Assembly: GCF_002289565.1 (NCBI RefSeq)
Contig: NZ_NTFY01000005.1
Coordinates: 1-64,000, forward strand
Length of the DNA stretch: 64,000 nucleotides
Direction of reading: 5' to 3'
From: Rhodopirellula sp. SM50
GTDB lineage: Bacteria; Planctomycetota; Planctomycetia; Pirellulales; Pirellulaceae
In this document: piece after piece, positions 33,019 through 41,703 of the stretch
Position numbering within the stretch: the stretch's first letter is position 1
How the letters are laid out: every line of letters begins with the position of its first letter
The notes under the pieces: generated by a model
What the model saw: the letters and a program-made list of their open reading frames with translations, nothing else
What the model was told of the DNA's origin: nothing
Databases searched by the model: none
Position numbers and translations under genes: made by a program

Positions 33019-34602
33019 TTAACGTCCTTTTTTCGTTTGCGGTTGCTTCGTTGCGGGGTCGGTGTAAGGCAAGTACTTCGGATGAGGAACGTAATTACCG
33101 GCACCTTTCTCCCAGCGGAACGTTTCGCCCTCGACGACCAGATCACGCCTCGCGTTCAGCTTGGGTTCTGGATCGGCGAATTCAGTTGGTGCTGAAGTTC
33201 GAAGCGTGACGATGACGTCTGCGTACTTCGGGTCGGACGCCAGGTTGTTCCACTCGTGCGGATCGTCTTTGACGTTGTACAGTTCCTGGTTCTGGTCGTC
33301 GTAATGGATGTAACGCCAGTCACTATTCATGACCGCGTATTCACCTGGGTCCATGTAGGGCAGATACACCGTTCGGTCGTCGGCTTCGGCGGGCTGCTTG
33401 AGTGTCGCTGCCAGCGAAACGCCTTCCAGCTTCTGATGCGGTGTCGGCAAGTTGCATTTTTCAATCAGCGTCGGATAGATGTCGATCAGGCTGGCCGTCA
33501 CGTCCGTTCGAGCACCTTTGGCCACGCCGGGGCCGGCCCACACAAACGGCACATTGGAAGTCCGTTCCCACAACGTGTGTTTGCCCCACTGGCCTTTTTC
33601 GCCGAGGTGGTAACCGTGATCGCTCCACAGCACGACGATGGTATTGTCGGCATAGGGGCTCGCTTTGAGTGCATCCAAAATCCGTCCCACCATCGCGTCG
33701 GCGTAGCTGGTGCAGGCAAGGTATCCGTGCAGAGCGTCTTTCCAGGCACCCATCGCCACGAGCTTGTCGTAGTGAAAGGCTTTGCGATTCTGGCGTTGCT
33801 TACGAATCTTGTCCGGCAGGTCGTCCAGGTCATCTTCTTTGAACGCCGGAGTCTCGATGGCATCTCGCTCGTGCAAATCAAAATACTTTTGCGGGCAGTA
33901 GTTGGGGTAATGAGGAGCATAGAAGCCGCAGGCTAGAAAGAACGGCTTGTCGTGCTTTCGTCCCAGTTGTTCGACGGCCCAGTTGGCACGTATCGTGTCG
34001 GCCATCTCCTCTTCCTGGTCGTCCGGAATTGCTCCCCATTCCAGGAACAGTCCGCCTGTGATCTCTTTGCCTTGGTTGTAGATGCTGGCCGGAAAGGGCT
34101 GTGGCACCGGCGTGTCGCTGCTCCACGATTCCAATGCCCAACCGCCTTCACGCTGGAACTGATTTCGCAGAAAAAACTTTGTCCACCCACGCTGGTCGAT
34201 CGCTCCAGCGGGATGATGAAACAGCTTGCCGGCCCCAAGGGTCGAATAACCCGCGTTGGCGAAGCTCATTTGCAGTGATTCTATCTCCGGATGATGCACA
34301 AAGTAATTCGGAGTCTCGTAGCATCCGGTCGTCGACGCGTACTGGCCGGAAAAGATTGCCGCCCGACTGGGAGCACAAAATACGCCGGCGGTGTGTGCAT
34401 TGGTAAAGCACACGCCACGAGCGGCAAGCCGATCGATGTTGGGTGTGATCGCACCCGGACGCGACTCAAGACAGCCGACGAAATCGTTCATGTCGTCAAC
34501 AGCCAGGAACACGACATTGGGTCGGGTGTCAGCTGCAGGCAGATGGGCAACGTAGCTTGCGAGAAAAACGATGCTGAAAAGGAATCGCGTCGGTCGGTTC
34601 AT
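33019..34602 (-). CDS. Sulfatase, iduronate-2-sulfatase-like (527 aa)
   Basis: Signal peptide [20 protein letters not shown]. Metal site [20 protein letters not shown]; formylglycine motif [16 protein letters not shown] (C-x-P-S-R intact). Further motifs: [33 protein letters not shown] and [12 protein letters not shown], which are the idursulfase-type signatures. A truncated copy with the Cys lost lies at 23404-23763. Secreted hydrolase for sulfated polysaccharides; exact substrate unknown. The C-terminal tail is basic. Confidence 0.92.
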   Translation of the reverse strand: MNRPTRFLFSIVFLASYVAHLPAADTRPNVVFLAVDDMNDFVGCLESRPGAITPNIDRLAARGVCFTNAHTAGVFCAPSRAAIFSGQYASTTGCYETPNYFVHHPEIESLQMSFANAGYSTLGAGKLFHHPAGAIDQRGWTKFFLRNQFQREGGWALESWSSDTPVPQPFPASIYNQGKEITGGLFLEWGAIPDDQEEEMADTIRANWAVEQLGRKHDKPFFLACGFYAPHYPNYCPQKYFDLHERDAIETPAFKEDDLDDLPDKIRKQRQNRKAFHYDKLVAMGAWKDALHGYLACTSYADAMVGRILDALKASPYADNTIVVLWSDHGYHLGEKGQWGKHTLWERTSNVPFVWAGPGVAKGARTDVTASLIDIYPTLIEKCNLPTPHQKLEGVSLAATLKQPAEADDRTVYLPYMDPGEYAVMNSDWRYIHYDDQNQELYNVKDDPHEWNNLASDPKYADVIVTLRTSAPTEFADPEPKLNARRDLVVEGETFRWEKGAGNYVPHPKYLPYTDPATKQPQTKKGR

Positions 34603-34714
34603 GCGTTTTCTTTGTGTGGAGGGGATTGAACTTTTAGTAGTGGAAGAGCAAAAAGGGGAAAGGGGTGTTATTGATCAAGGGGTGTTATGATCCAGGTTTC
34701 GTGTCCCGCACTTC

Positions 34715-34792
34715 ATTTTCTTGTCATCAATTTTCTTGTCGCCCCACTACCCACCGCTCCCATTTTTCTGCCCTCGATTTTTCTGCCATCTC
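34715..34792 (+). repeat. Family A intergenic repeat, full copy
   Basis: ATTTTCTTGTCATCAATTTT then CTTGTCGCCCC, a C-rich centre, and TTTTTCTGCCATCT at the end. Lies between the sulfatase and Uma2 genes. Confidence 0.85.
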
Positions 34793-34857
34793 TGCCGTTC
34801 CCTGGCGTCGGATCACCCGGTTCCAAGATCCCGATGGAAACCGGCCAGCGTGTTACG

Positions 34858-35409
34858 CTACGGGAGTTCGCGACCCAAGCATCGTCGAAAGTCGATCGTG
34901 AATCTGCAGTCGCCGCAAATCGCCAACTCCACACTCTCTTCGATCGATATCGAGACATACCTGCCCTGGTCATTGAGTTTCAGCAGATCGACCGACGCGT
35001 TGTCCGGATCGGCGATCAGATACCAGGGAACTCCTTCGTTCTCGTAAAGATCCCGCTTGTGATTCAAGTCTCGCTCTCGGGTTGTCGCCGAGAGGACTTC
35101 GACCACGATCGCCGGTGCGGATTCGATGTGGCCATCTGGAGGCTCGCCACAGATGACGGATGCGTCGGGGCGAACGACCGTGTCTTCGGCAACAATCCAG
35201 TCTATTTCGGCGAGTACCGATGCGTTGCAACCGGCCGAATCAATCCCGTTGGTCAGCGCCGTCACCAACCGCGCCAGCATGCCACCGTGTCGACCAAAGG
35301 GACTGGGCGTCATCGCCACCGCAGTTCCACTCCACAACTCCCAGTCACCTTCCCAATGACGGTAGTCATCAACGGTGTAGTGCGGGGTGTAACGGGGGAC
35401 GGAACTCAT
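34858..35409 (-). CDS. Uma2 family (DUF820) restriction-endonuclease-fold protein (183 aa)
   Basis: The pattern YTVDDYRHWEGDWELWSGTA, then VRPDASVICGEPP, PAIVVEVLSATTRERD and HKRDLYENEGVPWYLIADP is the Uma2/DUF820 family: a PD-(D/E)XK fold with Asp in RPD and E-V-L in the core strand followed by the K of the KRDLYE helix. Members are widespread in cyanobacteria and planctomycetes, often in mobile regions, and their function is poorly known. Complete; about the usual length. Confidence 0.85.
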   Translation of the reverse strand: MSSVPRYTPHYTVDDYRHWEGDWELWSGTAVAMTPSPFGRHGGMLARLVTALTNGIDSAGCNASVLAEIDWIVAEDTVVRPDASVICGEPPDGHIESAPAIVVEVLSATTRERDLNHKRDLYENEGVPWYLIADPDNASVDLLKLNDQGRYVSISIEESVELAICGDCRFTIDFRRCLGRELP

Positions 35410-35669
35410 GCGTCAGCGCTCGGGGCAGCGGTCGATCATTGGGAAATCGTGGGAGGTGTCTCTCAACGATTGTAACACCGCCGGACTCGAAACATTTTCG
35501 GTGGTGCGCTATCGCGACGACCGGCTACTGGCTTTCACCCCTTCTGGGGTGATGCAAGCAACTGAGGAGCCTTGCCGGTTATTCCGATTGATCCGCTCGT
35601 TCGGAATATTCTTGCCCGGCAGGCCGGACAAGGAGTTGCAGGAAGCGGCCGCAGAAACCGGTGACGAGA

Positions 35670-35798
35670 ATGTCTGAATACGTCTACGTCGAAAAGCCCT
35701 TCCTGGATCAATTGGCGGCGCTGGACTGGGACGTGCCCGACCAGGGGCCGGCATCCCGCTGGATCCCACCACAAGCGGTCGCACCGGTTTTCGATTGA
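35670..35798 (+). pseudogene. Type I restriction HsdR N-terminal remnant (42 codons)
   Basis: Reads MSEYVYVEKPFLDQLAALDW and then DQGP, the usual start of type I restriction R subunits, and then degenerates to a stop. The ATG overlaps the end of an open frame from 35408 that may be another remnant of the same locus. Only the first ~30 codons of the gene survive. Confidence 0.6.
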
Positions 35799-35845
35799 GT
35801 CGCACGCGGCCGCGGAGCAGATTCCTGGCATCCAGCTCTCCCCAT

Positions 35846-35895
35846 ATTTTCTTGTCACCCCTTCTTCCACAGCCCCACTCATTTTTCTGCCATCT
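35846..35895 (+). repeat. Family A intergenic repeat, short copy
   Basis: ATTTTCTTGTCACCCCTTC then a shortened centre and ATTTTTCTGCCATCT. The centre is about 30 bp shorter than in the full copies. Confidence 0.8.
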
Positions 35896-35995
35896 ACAGG
35901 AGCCCCACGCAGACACGCCTCCCCATTCAGGTTCTCTATAGCGCGTGTCGTCGAAACTGACGCGGACGCATCGAACGGGACCAGACACACAACGA

Positions 35996-36030
35996 CAAAA
36001 CCCCGTCAAGCACTAGGTCTGACGGGGTTT
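35996..36030 (-). terminator. Terminator downstream of tRNA-Pro
   Basis: Arms CCCCGTCA (36001-36008) and TGACGGGG (36020-36027) with T-runs on both strands. It lies 9 nt past the tRNA 3' end. Confidence 0.8.
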
Positions 36031-36039
36031 TCGGGTAGT

Positions 36040-36113
36040 CGGGATGACAAGATTCGAACTTGCGACCTCTGCACCCCCAGTGCAGCGCTCTAACCAGGCT
36101 GAGCCACATCCCG
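36040..36113 (-). tRNA. tRNA-Pro(GGG)
   Basis: The minus strand folds as a cloverleaf of 74 nt: acceptor CGGGATG/CATCCCG, D-loop with AGCCTGGTTAGAG, anticodon stem CTGCA/TGCAG with loop CTGGGGG (anticodon GGG), and T-arm with GTTCGAATC. CCA is not encoded. Downstream is a strong terminator. Confidence 0.95.
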
Positions 36114-36248
36114 CTTCGGTGCGATAGGGTAACGAAGACTGTTTTTGTTTTCTAGTCCGGAAAGAACGGCTGCGGGGGCACTTTTTCTTGTGCGGTCGAC
36201 CCCATAGGCATCAAGTGAAGCGATCCGTTCAGCAACGAAGTTGTAGTC

Positions 36249-36267
36249 ACCCTCCCTCTGGGAGGGT
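36249..36267. repeat. Family C palindrome (left of IS110)
   Basis: ACCCTCCCTCTGGGAGGGT, a variant of the palindrome found at 37984, 63551 and 63661. Confidence 0.7.
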
Positions 36268-36378
36268 CGTGGAGGAGTGTGCGCTCGGAGCGGGGAGGGT
36301 TGTTGCAACGCCAAAGTTGCTAGCCACGATGGAGCATCAATGCCGGAAGCCCTCCCCTTATAGCATCTCCCCTGTGCT

Positions 36379-36451
36379 CGGCGTTGAGCGTCTTTGCCAC
36401 GGCGCAGCCCTCCCCCCAGCGCAGCTGTGGCAATGCGGAATCTCAACGCCG
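36379..36451. repeat. Long nested stem-loop upstream of IS110
   Basis: Outer arms 36379-36388/36442-36451 (CGGCGTTGAG), middle arms 36394-36400/36427-36433 (TTGCCAC) and inner GCGC pairs. It lies in the gene-free stretch 36114-36478 together with purine-rich repeat sequence. Could be a repeat-encoded structure or part of the IS110 left flank. Confidence 0.5.
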
Positions 36452-36478
36452 CGCAATTATTATTTGAAGCGGTAGCCA

Positions 36479-36661
36479 GCGGAGTGCTACGGATTCCTCC
36501 CCTCGCCGTGTGACGGCTTAGCGAGACTTCCGAGCACTCCGCTTCGCTTCATCCCAAAACGGATCACTCAGATGCAGCTTAGCGGGCTCTCTATAAGGTT
36601 TCCGCCGGGATGAGGCTTGACTACCAATCACGCAAGCTTTTCAACTCGGTGAGACTCCAGC
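36479..36661 (+). ncRNA. Candidate IS110 bridge RNA region
   Basis: Directly upstream of the transposase. A stem of 10 bp (36479-36488 with 36533-36542, GCGGAGTGCT) encloses a smaller GCCGT/ACGGC hairpin, followed by ~120 nt that could form further loops. In the IS110 group the recombination-guiding bridge RNA is made from the left end in this position. Assignment is by position and folding by eye only. Confidence 0.45.
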
Positions 36662-37933
36662 ATGAATGACAAACCAACCACACTCAACCAACCTACCGCA
36701 CTTTTCATCGGAATCGATTGGGCCGATCAGAAGCACGATTGCCACATTATCGATCCGGCCGGAAAAGAAATGGCAATGGAGCTACCCCATACCCCCGAAT
36801 CGATCAACGAATGGATTGCCAAAATGACCGAAAAGGCGGGGGGCGGAAAAATCGCGATCATGCTCGAGCAGTCCAAGGGGCCTCTGATCCATGCATTGAT
36901 GTTCCACGCAAATATCGCTCTCTACCCGATTAATCCGAAGCAACTCGCTCGCTATCGAGAAAGCTATCCTGGTGGCGACGGCAAGTCTGATCCTACCGAT
37001 GCGATGTATTTGGCCAGGATGCTTGGCGAGCGAATTGATACGCTGAAGGCCTGGCTTGCCGATGATGAGCAGACACGCCTGTTGAACCGACTTTGTGAGC
37101 AACGACGATTCATCGTTGGCAATCAAACGAAACAGCGGCAGCAGCTCATCGCGGCGTTAAAGCAGTATTTCCCGCTCGTTTTGGCACTATTTGGCAAGTC
37201 TCACGAGCTTCACTTGCTTTTGGCGATTGTGCAGCGGTGGCCTGACCCACGACAGCTTCGCCGTGCCGACCGCAGGTTGATCGATCGAGTTCTGCGTGAA
37301 CACGGCATACGAAACCAGGAGCGACGGACAGAACTTCTCGCTGCGATACGCAGCTCAACGTTGCTTTGTGACGATTCGGCTTTGATTACCCCAATGGCAA
37401 TGACTGTCAAGCATTTGGCTGCGCAAATCGATCAGTGCGTCAAGACAATTGAGCAGTTTGATCAACAGATTAGCGAGTCGTTCAAGGCGCACGCCGATTC
37501 CCATCTGTTCGCATCGCTTCGAGGAGCTGGCCCGGCGCTCGCACCGCGGCTACTTTGCGCTTTTGGCTCGCAACGTGATCGTTGGCGCGATGCCGACGAG
37601 TTGGCTTCTTTTAGCGGAATCGCACCGATCACGCGACAGAGCGGAAAGCAGCGACAAGTCCAGCGTCGCTATGCATGTCCGAAATACCTTCGACAAACAT
37701 TCCACGAGTTTGTCTCCGCGGCCCGAACGTGGTGTCCCTGGACCAAAGCTCGCTACCAGATGCTTCGAGCCCAAGGAATGAAGCACCACGCGGCGATACG
37801 CAAGCTGGCGCGAAGTTGGATCCGGATCCTCTACCGAGTCTGGCAAACCCGAATCCCGTTCGACTGCGATCGCTACATCGAAACTCTTAAACACCGACTC
37901 CCCGGAATCATCCCCTACCTCGAAAATCCCTGA
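36662..37933 (+). CDS. IS110 family transposase (423 aa)
   Basis: N-terminal DEDD/RuvC-like catalytic domain: FIGIDWADQKHDCHII (first Asp), IMLEQSKGPL (Glu) and GDGKSDPTDAMYLARML (two Asp). C-terminal Transposase_20 domain with LRGAGPALAPRLLCAFG and FSGIAPITRQSGK and its serine. These recombinases use an RNA-guided, site-specific mechanism in studied relatives. The frame is full-length (family about 320-430 aa) and uninterrupted, so it may be active. Start ATG 36662; no neighbouring genes belong to the element. Confidence 0.92.
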   Translation: MNDKPTTLNQPTALFIGIDWADQKHDCHIIDPAGKEMAMELPHTPESINEWIAKMTEKAGGGKIAIMLEQSKGPLIHALMFHANIALYPINPKQLARYRESYPGGDGKSDPTDAMYLARMLGERIDTLKAWLADDEQTRLLNRLCEQRRFIVGNQTKQRQQLIAALKQYFPLVLALFGKSHELHLLLAIVQRWPDPRQLRRADRRLIDRVLREHGIRNQERRTELLAAIRSSTLLCDDSALITPMAMTVKHLAAQIDQCVKTIEQFDQQISESFKAHADSHLFASLRGAGPALAPRLLCAFGSQRDRWRDADELASFSGIAPITRQSGKQRQVQRRYACPKYLRQTFHEFVSAARTWCPWTKARYQMLRAQGMKHHAAIRKLARSWIRILYRVWQTRIPFDCDRYIETLKHRLPGIIPYLENP

Positions 37934-37983
37934 AAAAACCGGAGAAACCACTTGTCCAGAGCTCAGATGTCTCGCTGCGCTCG

Positions 37984-38004
37984 ACCCTCCCTGCCAGGGA
38001 GGGT
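37984..38004. repeat. Family C palindrome (right of IS110)
   Basis: ACCCTCCCTGCCAGGGAGGG plus T, with GCTGCGCTCG just before it. The same 30-bp sequence occurs at 63651-63681. Confidence 0.8.
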
Positions 38005-38073
38005 GGCCTCTAGCAAGCGTGTTCTTCAGGTTTCAAGCAGAAACCGGGACCTCGATGCGTCGCGTGTTGGGGG

Positions 38074-39252
38074 TCACTCGATCCAGCCGCCTCCGAGGAC
38101 TCGGCTGCCGTGGTAGACGACGGCGGCTTGGCCGGGCGCGACGGCGTCGACGGGGGCGTCGAAGTGAACGGTGAATCGATCCGGCGATCCCGGGTCGACT
38201 TCGACCGAGGCCGGTTGGGGGGATCCGTTGTAGCGGATTTGGACCGCCAGCCCCTCGGCCCCAGGTTCGGACGTGGCCAGGCGGCTGAGCGATTCCGGCG
38301 AGACCAACCAGTTTGCGTCCCCGGCCGACAGCTGCCCGCACGCCAGCGATTCCTTCTCGCCGAGCACCACTTGATTGGTTTTGGGGTCGATCCGGATCAC
38401 GAAGTGGGGTGTGCCCAGGGCGATCCCGAGGCCTTTTCGTTGGCCGACGGTAAACGCTTCGTAGCCGTCGTGCGAGCCGACGACCCGGCCGTCGGTGGTG
38501 ACGAAGTCGCCGGCCGTGGTGCCGACCAGTTCGGGGCGACGCGCTTTGACAAAATCGCTGTGATGGCCTTGGGTGACAAAACAGATTTCCTGGCTATCGC
38601 GTTTCCCGGCGACGCCCAGCTGGAGGCTTTCGGCGATCTTGCGGATTTCGGTTTTTTCGTAATCGCCGACCGGCAACAACATTCGTGGTAAACGGCTCTT
38701 GCCAATTCCGAACAGCGCGTAAGACTGATCTTTGTGGCCGTCCAATCCGCGGTGCAACTGGCCGTCGATCATCCGGGCGTAGTGCCCGGTGGCGAGAAAG
38801 TCAGCTTCGACACCTGCGGCGTAGTCGAACAGGCGGCCGAACTTGATCCAATGATTGCATTTCACGCAAGGATTTGGTGTGCGTCCATTCAAGTAGTCAT
38901 CGACAAAGTAATCGACGATGCGTCGGAAATCGGCTTGCAGATCCAATGCGTAGAAGGGGATGCCGAATTTAGCGGCGACGCGTTTCGCGTCGGCGGCGTC
39001 ACTGGCGGTGCAGCAGCCCTGTTTGTGGTCGGCACGCCCGCTCGCCAGGCCCCCCAAGACGGGCAGCGACGGGGCTGAAGCCTGGCCCGCCGGGGCGGAT
39101 GGCTCCGCGCCGCGTTCCACCTTGCAGACTTCGCTGGACTCCTCGCCGTGGCGCATGAACACGCCGATCACCTCGTGTCCGGCCTCAAGCAACAGATGCG
39201 CCGCCACACTCGAATCGACTCCCCCACTCATCGCCAGGACCACGCGTGCCAT
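38074..39252 (-). CDS. mnmA: tRNA-specific 2-thiouridylase MnmA (392 aa)
   Basis: Adds sulphur to U34 of tRNA-Lys, -Glu and -Gln in the cytoplasm. PP-loop VVLAMSGGVDSSVAAHLL (residues 4-21), the tRNA-binding/catalytic NGRTPNPCVKCNHWIKF with its first catalytic Cys, and the second catalytic Cys in KRDSQEICFV. Compared with other bacteria there is an extra ~25-residue Ala/Pro/Ser-rich insertion between VCKVERG and the conserved GCCTASDAADAKRVA block. Divergent from prfB, with 78 nt between the starts holding the promoters. Confidence 0.95.
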   Translation of the reverse strand: MARVVLAMSGGVDSSVAAHLLLEAGHEVIGVFMRHGEESSEVCKVERGAEPSAPAGQASAPSLPVLGGLASGRADHKQGCCTASDAADAKRVAAKFGIPFYALDLQADFRRIVDYFVDDYLNGRTPNPCVKCNHWIKFGRLFDYAAGVEADFLATGHYARMIDGQLHRGLDGHKDQSYALFGIGKSRLPRMLLPVGDYEKTEIRKIAESLQLGVAGKRDSQEICFVTQGHHSDFVKARRPELVGTTAGDFVTTDGRVVGSHDGYEAFTVGQRKGLGIALGTPHFVIRIDPKTNQVVLGEKESLACGQLSAGDANWLVSPESLSRLATSEPGAEGLAVQIRYNGSPQPASVEVDPGSPDRFTVHFDAPVDAVAPGQAAVVYHGSRVLGGGWIE

Positions 39253-39330
39253 GTATAGTTTTCAACCTCTCTGGAAAGTCTTCTCAATGTCAAGTATTCG
39301 TCGTGATCGGCGAAAAGGATGTGATCACTG

Positions 39331-40455
39331 ATGGACGCGGAACTGGTTCAGCGCAGTGAAAAAATCGAAAAACGCCTGAAACTGCTCGCCGAGTCTTTGG
39401 ACCATCGCGGCAAGGCGGGGCAGATCAAAAAAATCGAAGCCAAGATGGGCCAGCCGGACTTTTGGGACGACAACGAGTCGGCTCAGAAAACGGTCGGCGA
39501 GCTCAAGGCCCTTAAAGCCATTGTCGGCCCGATGAACGAATTGTCCAGCAGCGTCGAGGACTTAAGTGTCTTGATGGAGATGGCGGACGAGGACGAATCG
39601 GTTGCCGCCGAGGTCGGCCAGGAGCTTTCTCGCTTGGAAAATATTCTGGATGATTTGGAGCTGAAAGCCCTGCTCGATGGTCCCAACGACAGCGCCGGAG
39701 CGATTCTGACGATCAACGCCCGCGACGGTGGGACCGATGCCAACGATTGGGCCGACATCATGTTGCGGATGTACTCCGCCTGGGCGGTCAATCAAGACTA
39801 CAAGATCCAATTGCTTGACCGGCACGAAAACGAAGAAGCCGGCATCAACAGCGCCTCGATCGCCATCCGTGGGCCGATGGCCTACGGCTACCTGAAAGGC
39901 GAGGAGGGCATGCACCGCTTGGTTCGCATCAGCCCCTTCAACAGTGAAGGCAAGCGGCAGACGAGTTTCGCTGCGGTCAGTGTCGCGCCCGAAATCGATG
40001 ATTCCATTGAGGTCGAAATCGAAGAGAAGGACGTTCGGACCGACACCTTTCGCGCCAGCGGTGCCGGTGGCCAGCACGTCAACAAAACCGACAGCGCCAT
40101 TCGTCTCACTCACATCCCCACCAATACGGTGGTGCAGTGCCAAAGCGAACGCAGTCAGCACCAGAACAAGGCCAACGCTTGGAAGATGCTCCGCGCCAAA
40201 ATGGCCCGATTGGAAGAGGAGCGACGCGAAGCGGAAACGGCGGCGAAGTATGGCACCCAGGCGAGGACCGGTTTCGGCAGCCAGATTCGCAACTATTTCT
40301 TGCACCCCGACCAACGCGTCAAGGATGCCAGGACCGGACACTACGTCGGCAATTTCAACAGCGTCATCGACGGCAGCGAACTCCAAGGTTTCCTGGACGC
40401 CTTCTTGCGTTTGCGGGCGGGGGGAAAGACCGCGGTCACCGCCGATGAGGATTGA
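39331..40455 (+). CDS. prfB: Peptide chain release factor 2 (374 aa), no frameshift
   Basis: Recognises UGA/UAA stop codons. The SPF tripeptide of the codon-recognition loop (RISPFNSEGKRQTSF) and the peptidyl-hydrolysis GGQ motif (ASGAGGQHVNKTDSA) are present. Most bacteria need a programmed +1 frameshift at CTTTGAC near codon 25. Here the same position, 18 residues before the QPDFW motif, reads TCTTTGGAC in frame, so the protein is made without frameshifting. Start ATG 39331 with AAGGA ~12 nt upstream. Confidence 0.95.
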   Translation: MDAELVQRSEKIEKRLKLLAESLDHRGKAGQIKKIEAKMGQPDFWDDNESAQKTVGELKALKAIVGPMNELSSSVEDLSVLMEMADEDESVAAEVGQELSRLENILDDLELKALLDGPNDSAGAILTINARDGGTDANDWADIMLRMYSAWAVNQDYKIQLLDRHENEEAGINSASIAIRGPMAYGYLKGEEGMHRLVRISPFNSEGKRQTSFAAVSVAPEIDDSIEVEIEEKDVRTDTFRASGAGGQHVNKTDSAIRLTHIPTNTVVQCQSERSQHQNKANAWKMLRAKMARLEEERREAETAAKYGTQARTGFGSQIRNYFLHPDQRVKDARTGHYVGNFNSVIDGSELQGFLDAFLRLRAGGKTAVTADED

Positions 40456-40777
40456 GTGATCGCCCGCGCGCCGTCAGCTTCATGACAGAACCCCACCAGG
40501 ATGGTGTGGTCTTGTTCATCAAATTGATGGCTCGTCGGATCTAGGCTGTGAATTGATTGATGTTCCCCGCTGAATTTGCTCGACAGTCGGTGCCGGCCGG
40601 CTATAACGGAGTTGCAGACATCGTCAGCAGGGAGAACAGATCGAATCAATGAGCGGATGATCCCTCTCACTCTTTTGTTCATCATGAAGCAGCTCGCGAC
40701 CGAAGGTTGCCATGGCAAGGAGCTTCATGACGAGGGGATCGACCGCCCAGTCTTATAAGAACTGGAGCTTGGCTATC
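40456..40777. other. Intergenic stretch after prfB
   Basis: Contains a weak hairpin (CCCCACCA/TGGTGTGG near 40490-40510) that may end prfB transcription, and an inverted TCATGAAGC/GCTTCATGA pair around 40682-40730. No gene seen. Confidence 0.4.
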
Positions 40778-41695
40778 ATGGGCATGATTAGTCAAACCGA
40801 GCGGGCGGGTGACCTCGACAGGTCCGGCGGCGTTGAAGCCGACCCCCAAGTGATCAGCAGGGACGCATCGACAGAGGTCCACGGTAAACCGCTGGCGGTG
40901 TCCGAATCAGGCGCGGTGTCGGCTGCAGTCGCGGCGTTCGAGGCATCGCATCAGTTGCGGCTGGTGATCCGCGGGACGATCGCCGTCTTGTGTGTCGCGG
41001 CGGTGTTCTTGTTTCTCTACTTCCCGGATCACTCGGGTGTGGCGACGTTTCCGCTTCCGATGTTGGTGATCGCATTTGCCTTGCTGCGATTCGTTGCAAA
41101 GGTGCTTCATCTATTCATCGACACGGCCAGCCAGTCGGCGCGGGCTGGGTCATCGGCTGGGGCATCGCAGACCAAAGCGTCTCGTGCAACATCGCGAGCA
41201 ACGGCATCGCACTGGACGGTTGCGCTGGCGGCGTCGGCATCGGACTATTTGTTCAAAGCTCTGTTCGCGTTCGTGTTGTCGATCACGGTCGTTGTGGGGG
41301 CGACCTATGAAATTCCGCTGCTCGGGATCGTGGCTGCACTGACGTTGCTGGTGGCGACTCTGGTGAACCGTCCGTGCCGCGGTTTGTTTCCCGATGCGTC
41401 GCAGGAAGAACGGCGCGAGCGAGTGAGACGTCAGACCCGCGAGTCCTTGGCCTGCGCGGCGCTGGAGTCGCAATACGTCCCGATGGCTACCTCTCGAAGA
41501 CGCGAAATGCGGCGCGTCGACGGGCCGGCGGCCGCGCCGCAAAAGCCTCCGATTCAAGAGGCGGCAGAGGAAGAGGTCTACGTTGAATTCGATGAGATCG
41601 ACGACGACGAGGATGCGTTTGAAGGAACCTATCAAGACGCATCTCTCGACGACGCTGCGGCACAACTGCGCGTGATCGCCGAACGAGTCGGTTGA
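40778..41695 (+). CDS. Membrane protein with acidic tail (305 aa), unknown
   Basis: The ATG at 40778 has GGAG nine bases upstream; the earlier ATG at 40712 lacks one. Two hydrophobic pairs are seen: LRLVIRGTIAVLCVAAVFLFLYF with LPMLVIAFALLRFVAKVLHL (residues ~60-115), and YLFKALFAFVLSITVVVGAT with LLGIVAALTLLVATLVN (~160-200). Between them is an Ala/Ser-rich loop. The last 100 residues are charged and end in a strongly acidic stretch (EFDEIDDDEDAFEG). No family recognised. Confidence 0.6.
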   Translation: MGMISQTERAGDLDRSGGVEADPQVISRDASTEVHGKPLAVSESGAVSAAVAAFEASHQLRLVIRGTIAVLCVAAVFLFLYFPDHSGVATFPLPMLVIAFALLRFVAKVLHLFIDTASQSARAGSSAGASQTKASRATSRATASHWTVALAASASDYLFKALFAFVLSITVVVGATYEIPLLGIVAALTLLVATLVNRPCRGLFPDASQEERRERVRRQTRESLACAALESQYVPMATSRRREMRRVDGPAAAPQKPPIQEAAEEEVYVEFDEIDDDEDAFEGTYQDASLDDAAAQLRVIAERVG

Positions 41696-41703
41696 CGGCA
41701 TGC

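Larger units (their letters stand above)
36479..37965 (+). mobile_element. IS110-family element (ends approximate)
   Basis: A single DEDD-type transposase gene preceded by ~180 bp of structured non-coding DNA and followed by a short right end. Like other IS110 elements it shows no long terminal inverted repeats, so the limits cannot be fixed from one copy. Family C palindromes stand on both sides (36249 and 37984), suggesting insertion in or near such a repeat. Confidence 0.7.

Noticed and set aside
35408-35677. 89-codon plus-strand frame before the HsdR scrap
   Set aside because: No recognisable domain; it may be a second remnant but cannot be supported as a gene.
39288-39331. Upstream ATG joined to prfB by a programmed frameshift
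   Set aside because: The short frame ends at TGA in a register that would need a -1 shift and lacks the CTTTGA slip site; the ATG at 39331 gives the family N-terminus.
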